Source: JAJPHJ01 sp035622315 (GTDB lineage Bacteria > Vulcanimicrobiota > Vulcanimicrobiia > Eremiobacterales > Eremiobacteraceae). From it: a stretch of 62,226 nucleotides of DNA. This document shows positions 8,582-18,125 of this stretch, piece by piece; positions within the stretch are counted from its first letter, which is position 1; each line of letters opens with the position of its first letter. The translations under genes and the position numbers were made by a program. The notes below the pieces were generated by a model. That model did not search any database, was not told where the DNA came from, and saw only the letters and a list, made by a program, of their open reading frames with translations. The stretch lies in the NCBI GenBank assembly GCA_035622315.1, contig DASPVP010000084.1, positions 1-62,226 on the forward strand. The letters run 5' to 3'.

Positions 8582-9688
8582 TCACACGCTGGGGGCCGCT
8601 GTCGCGCTTGGATGCGGGCTCGGACTGCCCGCAGGCGTCGGACTGACGACAGGCGACGCAGAGGGAGATGCGCTAGGAACGCTCGCGGGGTGGCGTGCGG
8701 GAGCCGGCGTCGGCGTGGCGCCAAACGCCCCGCGCTGGAATGGGAAGGTGGCCTTGACGCCGCCAAGCGCTTTGAAATCTTCAGTCTGCGTGTTGTAGAG
8801 AAGCTCAGCGGCGTCGAAAGTGCGATCGGGTTTTTCTTCGCCGTGCACGCCACCGGTCATGTCGGCGACATGGGTGGTATCGTTGAGCTTCAGCACAGGC
8901 CCTGTGAGCGTGCGATCTCCTTGCGTCACCTTCACGTGGCCGGTCGCGGTGTAGACGACTTGCGGCCGATTCGCGATGTCCAGCTTGTCGCACCACAAGG
9001 TCAACGGTTCGCTCGAATTGTTGGCCTTGCCATAGTTGAAGCGGTGGACGACGACGTTTCCGACCATGGTGAAAGTCCCGGCCCGGTTGTTCCCAACAGC
9101 GCGATCGGCGCGAAAATCCGAATCGCTCGAGAAACCGGTCAGCGTCGATGGTACGAGCAACGCGCCGGTCAGCGTGTTGTAATGGACCTCGCTCGTGTTG
9201 ACCACGCGGTCGTTCTCTTGGGCGACGACGTGACCGCGGAGCACGCCGTCATGCGTCGTGTCGTTCAGCTGCAGGTAGTCGCTATGCAATTGACGGTCGC
9301 CCTGCACGACGACCACAGATCCCGTCGCCGTATAGATGCTCGGCTGGCCCAGGACGTGCAGCTGTTGGCTCGTCAACGTCATGGGCGGCTGTGGTGGGCC
9401 GTGGCCGGGGACTGCGCGCTGGTGGAGAACGACGTGGCCGACCAGCGTCACGTCGTTGTGCTGGTAGTTCCCAAACGCACGGTCCGCGCGGAAGTCGCCA
9501 TCGCTCGAAACGCCACGCACTTCGCCTGGGATGATGAAGTCGCCGTTGCGATGGAACACGCCCTCGGCGAACGAGACGTTGAACTTTCCGATCCGAGCGT
9601 CCGCGCGCGCCGGCGCCTGCGCCTGCAGCAGCGCCAGGATCGCCAAGATCGCAGCGGCGCATCCTGCCCAGCGCTGGTCGTGGTTCAT
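8582..9688 (-). CDS. LptA/OstA-like periplasmic protein with internal duplication
   Basis: A secreted 368-residue protein with a signal peptide (hydrophobic residues about 9-29, cleavage near APARA). It is built of beta-jellyroll OstA repeats that in LptA form the periplasmic bridge for lipopolysaccharide. Two blocks are duplicated: SSDGDFRADRAFGN recurs as SSDSDFRADRAVGN, and YTATGSVVVVQGDRQ recurs as YTATGHVKVTQGDRT. The last 50 residues are a Pro/Ser/Ala/Thr linker-like tail. The length is about twice E. coli LptA. With the heptose genes at 45-48 kb it supports an LPS-type outer membrane. LptC/LptD-like or adhesin roles cannot be excluded. Confidence 0.8.
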   Translation of the reverse strand: MNHDQRWAGCAAAILAILALLQAQAPARADARIGKFNVSFAEGVFHRNGDFIIPGEVRGVSSDGDFRADRAFGNYQHNDVTLVGHVVLHQRAVPGHGPPQPPMTLTSQQLHVLGQPSIYTATGSVVVVQGDRQLHSDYLQLNDTTHDGVLRGHVVAQENDRVVNTSEVHYNTLTGALLVPSTLTGFSSDSDFRADRAVGNNRAGTFTMVGNVVVHRFNYGKANNSSEPLTLWCDKLDIANRPQVVYTATGHVKVTQGDRTLTGPVLKLNDTTHVADMTGGVHGEEKPDRTFDAAELLYNTQTEDFKALGGVKATFPFQRGAFGATPTPAPARHPASVPSASPSASPVVSPTPAGSPSPHPSATAAPSV

Positions 9689-9701
9689 GCGGTATGGAAA
9701 C

Positions 9702-10340
9702 TCATCCAGCGTCGCGTAAAGTTCCCAGCTCCCTTTGGATCGTGGCCGCTGCTATCGCGCCCTCGCGCAGTACGACCGGATCCGTTCTCGTGAAGTCGAC
9801 GACCGTGCTCTCCTTGCCCAACGTCGTTGGGCCTGCCAAGACGACGAGGTCCGCCTGGGGCAGTAGCGGGATGTGCGTCTCGTCGCCGACGAACGCCGGG
9901 GCACCAGATCGGTTCGCGGACGTCGCCGCAAGAGGACCCGCGCCGCGGAGAATCGCTTGACAGAGGTCGTCTTGAGGGCAGCGCAGCGAAATGCTCCCGA
10001 GAGAACATGCTGCGCGTTGGAATCGAGAAGGATTGCGCTCGACGATGATCGCGAGCGGGCCTGGCCAAAACGCAGCCATCGCCTCACGCGCGAGATCGCT
10101 GATATGCACGACGTAAGGCTGCGCTTGGTCGATGCCGGTCACGTGCAGCGCAAGTGGTTTTTCCAAACTCCGCGCTTTGGCCGCGAAAATCGCAGCGACC
10201 GCCGCATCGTTGTCAGGATCGCAACCGATGCCATAGACGGTCTCGGTCGGAAAGATGACCGTTCCGCCGGCGCGCAAGCAAGCTGCGACATCCGCCACAA
10301 TTTCCTCGGTGGACCGCTGCGTTGGACGGAGAATCCGCAT
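9702..10340 (-). CDS. tsaC: L-threonylcarbamoyladenylate synthase, Sua5/YrdC/YwlC family
   Basis: Makes threonylcarbamoyl-AMP from threonine, bicarbonate and ATP, the first step of the universal t6A37 tRNA modification. The 212-residue protein has the YrdC signatures GGTVIFPTETVYGIGCD, KARSLEKPLALHV, FWPGPLAIIVERN and GPLAATSANRSG. It stops after the YrdC domain, without the C-terminal Sua5 domain. ATG 10340 was preferred over 10415 because the YrdC N-terminus (MRILRPT) starts there and leaves room for a divergent promoter with the small gene at 10395. A ywlC homologue also lies near the atp region in Bacillus. Confidence 0.93.
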   Translation of the reverse strand: MRILRPTQRSTEEIVADVAACLRAGGTVIFPTETVYGIGCDPDNDAAVAAIFAAKARSLEKPLALHVTGIDQAQPYVVHISDLAREAMAAFWPGPLAIIVERNPSRFQRAACSLGSISLRCPQDDLCQAILRGAGPLAATSANRSGAPAFVGDETHIPLLPQADLVVLAGPTTLGKESTVVDFTRTDPVVLREGAIAAATIQRELGTLRDAG

Positions 10341-10394
10341 TTCTACGTTTGTACCTGAAGGACCGGCAATCTCGTCTCGGAAACGTGGCTCACA

Positions 10395-10628
10395 GTGTCG
10401 CGCATACGGCAGCAAGTATTTCTCGTCGGTCTCATGGTGGCCTTTACCGCGCTTTCTTCAGCGATGGCACCCATCGCTATTGGGCAAGGTCTGCGTCATC
10501 GCGCCGATGCGCAGCGTCGTCGCATCGTCGGGAGAACGCGCCGCCGGATCGCAGGCGTGCGCGCATTCGTGCGACGCCGCACGCGCCCCGCGCTCGCATT
10601 TCTCTCGCGCACGCGCAACGTCGCCTAA
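10395..10628 (+). CDS. Small basic protein with N-terminal hydrophobic segment, unknown
   Basis: A 77-residue ORF (GTG 10395; ATG 10434 would give 64 residues). It has a hydrophobic stretch VFLVGLMVAFTALSSAMAP resembling a signal peptide or membrane anchor, followed by a strongly basic tail with more than fifteen Arg (RRRIVGRTRRRIAGVRAFVR). I do not recognise a family. It is the only plus-strand gene between two long minus-strand genes. A textbook intrinsic terminator with a U-tract, oriented on the plus strand, follows 24 nt after its stop, the best evidence that it is expressed. The Arg-rich half could also reflect GC bias. Confidence 0.5.
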   Translation: MSRIRQQVFLVGLMVAFTALSSAMAPIAIGQGLRHRADAQRRRIVGRTRRRIAGVRAFVRRRTRPALAFLSRTRNVA

Positions 10629-10651
10629 CTCAACCAAGCAAGACGCAGCGA

Positions 10652-10680
10652 CCGACCTTTAGGGTCGGCCTTTTGTTTTT
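10652..10680 (+). terminator. Intrinsic terminator for the small plus-strand gene
   Basis: A six-base-pair stem CCGACC/GGTCGG with a five-base loop is followed by CC and TTTTGTTTTT. It functions in the plus direction only; the minus-strand side has no T-run, so it does not serve the glycosidase gene ending at 10733. Confidence 0.88.
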
Positions 10681-10685
10681 GCGGG

Positions 10686-10736
10686 GCGATTCTCAATCGC
10701 TCCTACACCCGCCGCGCGATTTTCAATCGCCCTTAC
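10686..10736. repeat. Two tandem REP-like palindromic units, 30 bp apart
   Basis: GCGATTCTCAATCGC and GCGATTTTCAATCGC are near-identical hairpin-forming palindromes, each followed by a (T/C)CCTAC- or CCTTAC-like tail, starting exactly 30 bp apart at 10686 and 10716. The second unit contains the stop codon of the glycosidase gene. They resemble the GTAGGGGCGATT..AATCGCCCCTAC intergenic repeats seen in many bacterial genomes. No further copies were noticed in this window. Confidence 0.6.
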
Positions 10737-12985
10737 GTCGTTCGTCGTTTGCGCAAGCGGAGGAGCCGCGCTTCGCCCGCCGCGAGCGTGACTGTGTTCG
10801 TCTCCGTTGCGGGCACGATCGGCGGGTGCAGCGTGTATTCGAAGGTCCCTTCGCGATCCGTGGCGAGGAACACCAAGGTCTCGCGCTCGTCGGCGAGCGC
10901 GACCGCAAACGTGATGTTCGAGGTGATGCTGCGACTCACGTCTTCGTTGAGCACCACGCAATGGCCGCGCGACGCGACCGGGATCGACGAATAGAGCGTG
11001 CGCCGGTAGTAGAAGCACGTCAGCGTCGTCCCCATGGTGGGCAGCTCGCGCACGCCGATCCATTTCCAGTCGCTTGGAAGGTGCGGGTTCACGCGCAGGC
11101 CGTCGGGCGACGGCTCGAGGCCCATCGGTCCTTCGTACGCGAGCCACAGATACGTGGGCGGCATCCAGGGACTCATCGCCATCCCGCGGCTCTTGAACGT
11201 CTCTCCAGACAGCCGCTCGGGGAACATGCCCGGCATGACATTATGGTAGGCCTTGGGGTTTTCCACTTCGCTGATCTTCCAGATGTTGCGCATCGCGGAG
11301 ACCATGCGGCGCGGCGAATACGACTTGCTGCAGTAGGCCACCCATGCCGTGAGGTTTGGCCAGATGCCGCCGAGGAGTTGCACTCCGTGATCGGGGTCGT
11401 ACTCCTGTTGGTTCCGTCCTACCGTACGCACGCCGAAAGGCGTCCAAAACTCGGCCGTGTAGAGCAGCTCGAGGATCGCCCGCTTGCGCTCCTCGCTCGC
11501 GATCGCGAAGAGCACGGGGAAGATCTGGTCGCCAGTGATATCGTGGTGCGGTTCGCCCTCCGGATCGATGTTGAGCAGGTACAGCCCGGTGTCCGCGCTG
11601 ATGAGTCGGCGATTTATAGCGTCTTTCAGTCTGTCGGCCGCGGCTCGATAGCGGTCGGCGGTCTGCGCATCCCCCAAGATGCGCGCCAGCGTCGCAGCCA
11701 AAAGCAAGGCCCGCGCGCACTCGGCATTGATCTCCGTGACAGCCCCCGAGATCTGGCTCTGTGGGATGATGTTGCGCCAACCGGAGATGCCCCAGACGTT
11801 CGCCTCCTGCGAGTGCGCGACCACGAGCCCGTCCTTGGACTGGGAGATGATCCAATCGCACGCGCCACGCACCATCGGCCAGATACGCTCGAGCGCCGCG
11901 CGGTCGTGCGTGACCGAGTAGTGGTGGAACGCGGCGCAGACGATGAGGGGCGTGTCGTCGTTGATGTTGAGATCGTAATCGCTCTTGAAGGGCGGGTCCG
12001 CGCAGGCGACGATATACTCGGTCACCTTGCCGCCCTCTTCGATGCCGTGTTGCGCGATGAGCTCGAACAGACGGCGCGAGAACTCGGGGGTGATGTAGTC
12101 CGAACCGAGGGCGTACCAGGCCGCGTCGCGGACCACGACGATATCCTGGGAGGGGTCGTTCGTGAAGCCGTGACCTGCGGGGTAGCGATGTTGCACGCGC
12201 ACGGTGTTGACCTTCGCCCAGTCGATGGCTCGATTGACCAGTGGGTCGGGCGTGCGCAGATATCCCGTGCGCAGCAGCCGCTCGTAGAAGTCGTCCGTCT
12301 CGGCAAGCGCGGCATCGGCGCGCGGTGCCTCCTCGAACGTCCGAATCGCCGCTGCCTCGCCGCGGTCGCTGATGGCCATCGTGAAGGAGACGCTCGCCGT
12401 GCCGTGCGCCGGTACGCGGGTCGCGTGCGTGCGCGAGAACCCGCGGTCTGAGACGTACGTCGAGACCACGTCGGCGTCACCGCCGAACACGCGCACCTCC
12501 TGCGGCCGGTCGATGGTCGCGCTGATGATCAGCCCGTCTTGCTCGCGATTGCGCACGCGTTTGTTGCGCTGCGCGTGGTCGGGGACCTTATAGGTCCCGG
12601 CCCAGACGAACGCTGGGTAGTGCACGTCGCACATCACGGCAGCCTCGGCCACGTCATCGCCGGCATTGCGGAACTCGACCACCACACGCAGCACGCCGAG
12701 CGGGTCGCACATCGGCACGAAGACGAGCTTGCGTATCTGCAGCGCGCCGCACCCGTACGACGTCGCTTGATAGGCCTGCGCGTGGGTCGTCTCGAGCGGC
12801 GTCGCGCGCTCGCCGTTGACGAAGATCTGGGTCACCCAACGGCCGCAATAGAACTGGTTGTCGCGCGCGCTCCACAGGCCTGCGACGTCGCTCTGCGGCG
12901 TTAGCTTGAGGAAGGCCTCGAGGTTGCCGAAGGACGCTCCGGTGAGGAGCTTGTCGACGGGGTAGCGATACGCGAAGGCGGACAA
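10733..12985 (-). CDS. Six-hairpin glycosidase-superfamily protein (debranching/phosphorylase-like)
   Basis: A 750-residue protein with no signal peptide. An N-terminal beta-sandwich domain (about 1-230, with VPDHAQRNKRVRNREQDG) is followed by an (alpha/alpha)6 barrel (about 250-640) with segments typical of bacterial amylo-1,6-glucosidase or GH94/GH65-like proteins: DPSQDIVVVRDAAWYALGS, INDDTPLIVCAAFHHYSVT, EANVWGISGWRNI and LLGGIWPNLTAWVAYCSKS. A small C-terminal beta domain follows. A role in turnover of an intracellular alpha-glucan or disaccharide is likely, but I cannot assign substrate or GH family. It begins 5 nt after the mreB stop, so it is transcribed with murA-mreB. Confidence 0.7.
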   Translation of the reverse strand: MSAFAYRYPVDKLLTGASFGNLEAFLKLTPQSDVAGLWSARDNQFYCGRWVTQIFVNGERATPLETTHAQAYQATSYGCGALQIRKLVFVPMCDPLGVLRVVVEFRNAGDDVAEAAVMCDVHYPAFVWAGTYKVPDHAQRNKRVRNREQDGLIISATIDRPQEVRVFGGDADVVSTYVSDRGFSRTHATRVPAHGTASVSFTMAISDRGEAAAIRTFEEAPRADAALAETDDFYERLLRTGYLRTPDPLVNRAIDWAKVNTVRVQHRYPAGHGFTNDPSQDIVVVRDAAWYALGSDYITPEFSRRLFELIAQHGIEEGGKVTEYIVACADPPFKSDYDLNINDDTPLIVCAAFHHYSVTHDRAALERIWPMVRGACDWIISQSKDGLVVAHSQEANVWGISGWRNIIPQSQISGAVTEINAECARALLLAATLARILGDAQTADRYRAAADRLKDAINRRLISADTGLYLLNIDPEGEPHHDITGDQIFPVLFAIASEERKRAILELLYTAEFWTPFGVRTVGRNQQEYDPDHGVQLLGGIWPNLTAWVAYCSKSYSPRRMVSAMRNIWKISEVENPKAYHNVMPGMFPERLSGETFKSRGMAMSPWMPPTYLWLAYEGPMGLEPSPDGLRVNPHLPSDWKWIGVRELPTMGTTLTCFYYRRTLYSSIPVASRGHCVVLNEDVSRSITSNITFAVALADERETLVFLATDREGTFEYTLHPPIVPATETNTVTLAAGEARLLRLRKRRTT

Positions 12986-12989
12986 AACG

Positions 12990-13970
<981 letters not shown>

Positions 13971-13976
13971 ACGCTC

Positions 13977-15338
13977 CTATGTCGATTGGATGCGAAACGG
14001 CGTCACGATCTTCGGCAGCTTCATCGTGTCGTCGAAGTCGAGTTTGGGCGTGACCGGCGCGACGCCGCTCGCGCGCACCACCGAGGCGCCGAGCGACGCC
14101 AGCCGCTCTTCGAAGAACTCGTAGCCGCGGTCGATATACTCGAGCCCGCCGATCTCCGTCGTCCCTTCGGCCGCGAGCGCTGCGAGCACGAGCGCACCAC
14201 CCGCGCGGATGTCGGGCGCCTCGACCACGGCGTCTTTGAGCCGTGGCACGCCGCGCACGACGGCGCTTCGACCCGAAACCGTGATCTCCGCCCCCATGCG
14301 TTGCAGTTCGCCCACGTAGACGTAGCGAGCGTCGAAGATTGTCTCTTCCACCGTCGACGTTCCTTGTGCCAAGGTGAGATATGCGACCATGAGCGGCTGC
14401 AGGTCGGTGGGAAAGCCGGGATAGGGTGCGGTCGTCAGATCGATGGCCCGCCAGTGCTCGTGCCCACGCACGCGCACCGACACGCCGGTCGCCGACGGCT
14501 CTGCGCCGGTTTTGGCGAGCGCGGCTTGCAAACTCTGCAGCATATCCGGGTCGAGACCCGTGACGGTGACGTCGCCCGCCGTGATCGCCGCTCCGATTAG
14601 ATACGTCCCAGCGACCAGGCGGTCGGGGATGATCGTGTATTCGCAACCATGCAGCCGGCTCACGCCCTCGACGCGGATCGTTGGGGTCCCCTGCCCCGAA
14701 ACATTGGCGCCCATCGCGTTGAGGAAGTCGGCGACGTCGACCACTTCTGGTTCGAGCGCCGCGTTCTCGATCGTCGTCGTGCCCTTGGCGCGCACGGCCG
14801 CGAGCAAGATGTTCTTCGTCGCGCCGACGCTCGGCTTATCGAGCTTCACGCTCGCCCCGCGGAGCTTCGCCGCCGTGACGACCACTGACCCGTGCTCGAG
14901 ATCGATGTTCGCGCCGAGGCGTTCAAAGCCGGCGAGGTGCATGTCGATGGCGCGTGGTCCGAGGACGCACCCGCCCGGCCTCGGCACTTCTGCTTGTCCG
15001 AAGCGCCCCAAGAGCGCGCCCGTGACATCGAAGGATGCGTTCAAGCGGCTCACGAGCGCATAGGGCGCGATGTGCGAGTTGATCGACGAGGCGTCGATGA
15101 CGAGCGTGCTGTGCGGTTGCTCGCGAACTCGTGCTCCGAGGCTCTCGAGGATCGAGACCATGACGTCGACATCGGTGATGCGGGGCACCCGGTGCAGCAC
15201 GATCTCTCCACCGCACAGGATCGAGGCTGCCATGATAGGCAGCGCGGCGTTCTTCGCACCCGGTGGAGCGATGCTGCCTTCGAGGCGGCGCCCGCCCTCC
15301 ACGATGAGCCTGGTCCGCAGGCCCTCTAACGAATCCAT
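13977..15338 (-). CDS. murA: UDP-N-acetylglucosamine 1-carboxyvinyltransferase
   Basis: Transfers enolpyruvate from PEP to UDP-GlcNAc, the first committed step of peptidoglycan synthesis. The 453-residue protein has the N-terminal GAKNAALPIMAASIL loop and the catalytic Cys124 in RPGGCVLGPRAIDMH. Because Cys, not Asp, is present, it should be fosfomycin-sensitive. PTDLQPLMVAYLTLAQG and GGLEYIDRGYEFFEERLASLGA match the C-terminal half. It follows atpC by 63 nt on the same strand and precedes mreB, so ATP synthase, wall precursor and cell-shape genes are likely co-transcribed. Confidence 0.97.
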   Translation of the reverse strand: MDSLEGLRTRLIVEGGRRLEGSIAPPGAKNAALPIMAASILCGGEIVLHRVPRITDVDVMVSILESLGARVREQPHSTLVIDASSINSHIAPYALVSRLNASFDVTGALLGRFGQAEVPRPGGCVLGPRAIDMHLAGFERLGANIDLEHGSVVVTAAKLRGASVKLDKPSVGATKNILLAAVRAKGTTTIENAALEPEVVDVADFLNAMGANVSGQGTPTIRVEGVSRLHGCEYTIIPDRLVAGTYLIGAAITAGDVTVTGLDPDMLQSLQAALAKTGAEPSATGVSVRVRGHEHWRAIDLTTAPYPGFPTDLQPLMVAYLTLAQGTSTVEETIFDARYVYVGELQRMGAEITVSGRSAVVRGVPRLKDAVVEAPDIRAGGALVLAALAAEGTTEIGGLEYIDRGYEFFEERLASLGASVVRASGVAPVTPKLDFDDTMKLPKIVTPFRIQST

Positions 15339-15401
15339 CGATCTCTCTTTAGAATACGGCGGGCATCTGGCCGGCCGCGACGCGCAAAACGGTGTCGGGG
15401 C

Positions 15402-15818
15402 CTAAACCGGACGCGCGATGAGCTCGAGTTTCGCTCGCGCCCACGCGACGGCGGCACGCTCCTCCGCATCGTCGAGCCCGTGCTTCTGCGCGAACGCCTC
15501 CTCGGCCCGCCGAAGGTCCGCCTTTGCGTCTTCGGCGTTCACCTCCGACGGCTGCAGGGCGGTGTCGGTCAAGATGATCGCTCGATCCGCCATGGCCTGC
15601 AAAAACCCCCGATCGACCGCGAAGCGCACCCGATCGCTGGCCGCCGGATCCGAGCTCCCCGCTGTGACAACGCCGGCGCGCAACGTGGTCAGCAGGGGCG
15701 CATGGTTGGCCAAGACGCCGAGGTCGCCCGCCGCACCGGGAGCGATGACGATCTCGACTTCGCCTTCGAAGCGGACGGCGCTTGGGGTTATCAATGAGAG
15801 CCGGAAGCGAGGGGGCAT
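15402..15818 (-). CDS. atpC: F1F0 ATP synthase epsilon subunit
   Basis: The regulatory and coupling subunit of the F1 central stalk, 138 residues. The N-terminal beta-sandwich (LSLITPSAVRFEGEVEIVIAP, GDLGVLANHAPLLTTLRAG, VDRGFLQ) is followed by a complete two-helix C-terminal domain (AKADLRRAEEAFAQKHGLDD) able to act as the inhibitory arm. It is the last gene of the atp operon, starting 3 nt after the atpD stop. Confidence 0.96.
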   Translation of the reverse strand: MPPRFRLSLITPSAVRFEGEVEIVIAPGAAGDLGVLANHAPLLTTLRAGVVTAGSSDPAASDRVRFAVDRGFLQAMADRAIILTDTALQPSEVNAEDAKADLRRAEEAFAQKHGLDDAEERAAVAWARAKLELIARPV

Positions 15819-15821
15819 CTG

Positions 15822-17240
15822 CTACGCCTTGGCCGCCATCGCCTCGGCATTCGCCTTGGCTTCTTCGATGTTCCCGCACATGTAGAAGGCCTGCTCCGGA
15901 AGATCGTCGAGCTTGCCGTCGACGAGCTCCTTGAAGCCCGCGATCGTCTCTTTGAGGGGCACATACTTGCCGGGTCTGCCCGTGAACGCTTCCGCGACGA
16001 AGAAGGGCTGGCTCAAGAAGCGTTGGATGCGGCGCGCACGACGCACGGTCACTTTGTCCTCTTCCGAGAGCTCCTCCACGCCCAAGATGGCGATGATGTC
16101 CTGCAGGTCGCGGTAGCGCTGCAAGATCTCTTGCACGCGCCGAGCGACCTGATAGTGCTCGTCGCCGACGAAGCGCGGCTCGAGCAATCGCGACGTCGAA
16201 GCAAGAGGATCGACCGCGGGGTAGATGCCTTTGTCCGAGATCGATCGCGAGAGCACGGTGGTCGCGTCGAGGTGGGTGAAGGTCGTGGCGACAGCTGGGT
16301 CCGTGAGGTCGTCTGCCGGCACGTAGACCGCCTGCACCGAGGTGATCGAGCCCTTGCGCGTCGAGGTGATACGCTCCTCGAGCGCGCCCATCTCCGAAGC
16401 AAGCGTGGGTTGATATCCTACGGCTGAGGGCATCCGGCCGAGCAGCGCGGAGACTTCGGAGCCTGCCTGCACGAAGCGGAAGATGTTGTCGATGAAGAGC
16501 AGCACGTCTTTGCCTTGCTCGTCGCGGAAGTACTCCGCCATCGTCACGCCCGTCAAACCGACGCGCAAGCGCACGCCCGGTGGTTCGTCCATCTGTCCGA
16601 AGACGAGCGCCGTCTTGTCGATGACGCCGGAATGCTTCATCTCGAGATAGAGGTCGTTACCCTCGCGCGTGCGCTCACCGATGCCGGTGAAAACCGAATA
16701 GCCGCCGTGCTCCGCGGCGATGTTGCGGATCAGCTCCTGGATGAGCACGGTCTTTCCCACACCGGCACCGCCGAAGAGGCCGACCTTGCCGCCGCGCACG
16801 TACGGCGCCATGAGATCGATGACTTTGATGCCCGTCTCGAACATGATCGTGGTCGGGTCTTGCTCGTCGACCGGAGGTGCCTCGCGGTGGATCGGCATCC
16901 TCTTTTGCGCGTCGACCGGTTTGTCGGAATCAATGGCCTGGCCCAACACGTTGAAGATCCGTCCGAGCGTGGCTTCACCGACCGGAACCGAGATCGGAGC
17001 GCTCGTGTCACGCACGTCCGCGCCGCGCACCATGCCTTCGGTGCCGCCCATGGCGAGCGTACGCACCTGATTGTTGCCAAGCTCGCTTTGCACTTCGAGC
17101 GTCAGCTCGTGCGAGCTGCCGTCGGTTCCCACGAGCGTGGTCAACAGCGCCGTGTTGATGTCGGGCAAATCTTCGGCCGAGGGGAACTCGACGTCGACGA
17201 CGTTGCCCAGGATCTGCGTGATTTTACCGATGCCAGCCAT
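15822..17240 (-). CDS. atpD: F1F0 ATP synthase beta subunit
   Basis: The catalytic F1 subunit, 472 residues. Walker A is GGAGVGKTVLIQEL, the catalytic region reads FTGIGERTREGNDLYLEM, Walker B is DVLLFIDNIFRF, and the C-terminal helical domain has the DELSEED-type motif as VEELSEEDK. All catalytic residues expected for ATP synthesis are present. The gene lies between atpG and atpC with short gaps. Confidence 0.98.
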   Translation of the reverse strand: MAGIGKITQILGNVVDVEFPSAEDLPDINTALLTTLVGTDGSSHELTLEVQSELGNNQVRTLAMGGTEGMVRGADVRDTSAPISVPVGEATLGRIFNVLGQAIDSDKPVDAQKRMPIHREAPPVDEQDPTTIMFETGIKVIDLMAPYVRGGKVGLFGGAGVGKTVLIQELIRNIAAEHGGYSVFTGIGERTREGNDLYLEMKHSGVIDKTALVFGQMDEPPGVRLRVGLTGVTMAEYFRDEQGKDVLLFIDNIFRFVQAGSEVSALLGRMPSAVGYQPTLASEMGALEERITSTRKGSITSVQAVYVPADDLTDPAVATTFTHLDATTVLSRSISDKGIYPAVDPLASTSRLLEPRFVGDEHYQVARRVQEILQRYRDLQDIIAILGVEELSEEDKVTVRRARRIQRFLSQPFFVAEAFTGRPGKYVPLKETIAGFKELVDGKLDDLPEQAFYMCGNIEEAKANAEAMAAKA

Positions 17241-17266
17241 TGCCGTTCCTTTTTCGAAGAGATTAC

Positions 17267-18124
17267 CTAGGTCTTGAGCGCTTCGGCGCCGGCGACGATC
17301 TCGAGGATCTCCTTCGTGATCGTCGCTTGGCGCGTCTTGTTCATGACCAGGGTGAGGTCGTCGATGAGCTTGCCTGCGTTGTCGGTCGCGTTCGTCATCG
17401 CGATGAGGCGCGCTGCGAACTCCGAGGCTTGCGTCTCGAGCAAAGCCTGGAAAACGGTGAACTCCAGATATTTCGGCAGGAGCGCGGCCAGCACGGCTTT
17501 GGGATCGGGTTCGAATTCGAACGCGTTGCGTAGCCCCTTGCCGTCTTTGGCGGACGCCTCGGGCGAGACGACCGGCAATAACGCCGTCCGTGTGGGCCGC
17601 TGCACGATCGTCGAGACGAACTTGCTCGACACGAGGGTGACATCGTCCACCTTGTTCGCGAGGAAGTCGTCCGAGACGCGCGTGGCGACCTCGCGCGCGA
17701 GATCCGCAAACGGCCTGGTCTGGAGCGCCCAGTCCGCTTCCGTCGGTAGACCGAGCGGACGCATCTGCACGCGGCCTTTGATGCCGACGAGGTAAAGACG
17801 CGGGTCGGGCGCGCCGCGTGCAAGTTGCGTCGCGTTGCGCACGAGGTTCGAGTTGAAGGCGCCCGCGAGACCCTTGTCGGCCGTCATGAGCAGGATGCCG
17901 CTCGCGCGCACCTCGCGACGCTCGAGCAAGGGATGCGTAGCGCCGCCGATGGCCACGAGCTCTTGCAGCATCTCGCCGATCGCGCTCGCGTAGGGCCGCG
18001 CCGCGCGCATGGCCAGCTCGGCGCGACGGATGCGTGCGCCGGCGACCATCTTCATCGCGCGGGTTATCTGCTGCGTGTTGCGTAGCGAGCGGACCCGATC
18101 GCGGAGCTGACGGAGCGTGGCCAT
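17267..18124 (-). CDS. atpG: F1F0 ATP synthase gamma subunit
   Basis: The rotating central shaft of F1, 285 residues. The N-terminal helix has the family start LRQLRDRVRSLRNTQQITRAMKMV and the C-terminal helix ends with ATDNAGKLIDDLTLVMNKTRQATITKEILEIV, both wrapping as the coiled coil. The segment MTADKGLAGAFNSNLVR is the conserved Rossmann-like strand. It starts one nucleotide after the atpA stop. Confidence 0.97.
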   Translation of the reverse strand: MATLRQLRDRVRSLRNTQQITRAMKMVAGARIRRAELAMRAARPYASAIGEMLQELVAIGGATHPLLERREVRASGILLMTADKGLAGAFNSNLVRNATQLARGAPDPRLYLVGIKGRVQMRPLGLPTEADWALQTRPFADLAREVATRVSDDFLANKVDDVTLVSSKFVSTIVQRPTRTALLPVVSPEASAKDGKGLRNAFEFEPDPKAVLAALLPKYLEFTVFQALLETQASEFAARLIAMTNATDNAGKLIDDLTLVMNKTRQATITKEILEIVAGAEALKT

Positions 18125-18125
18125 C

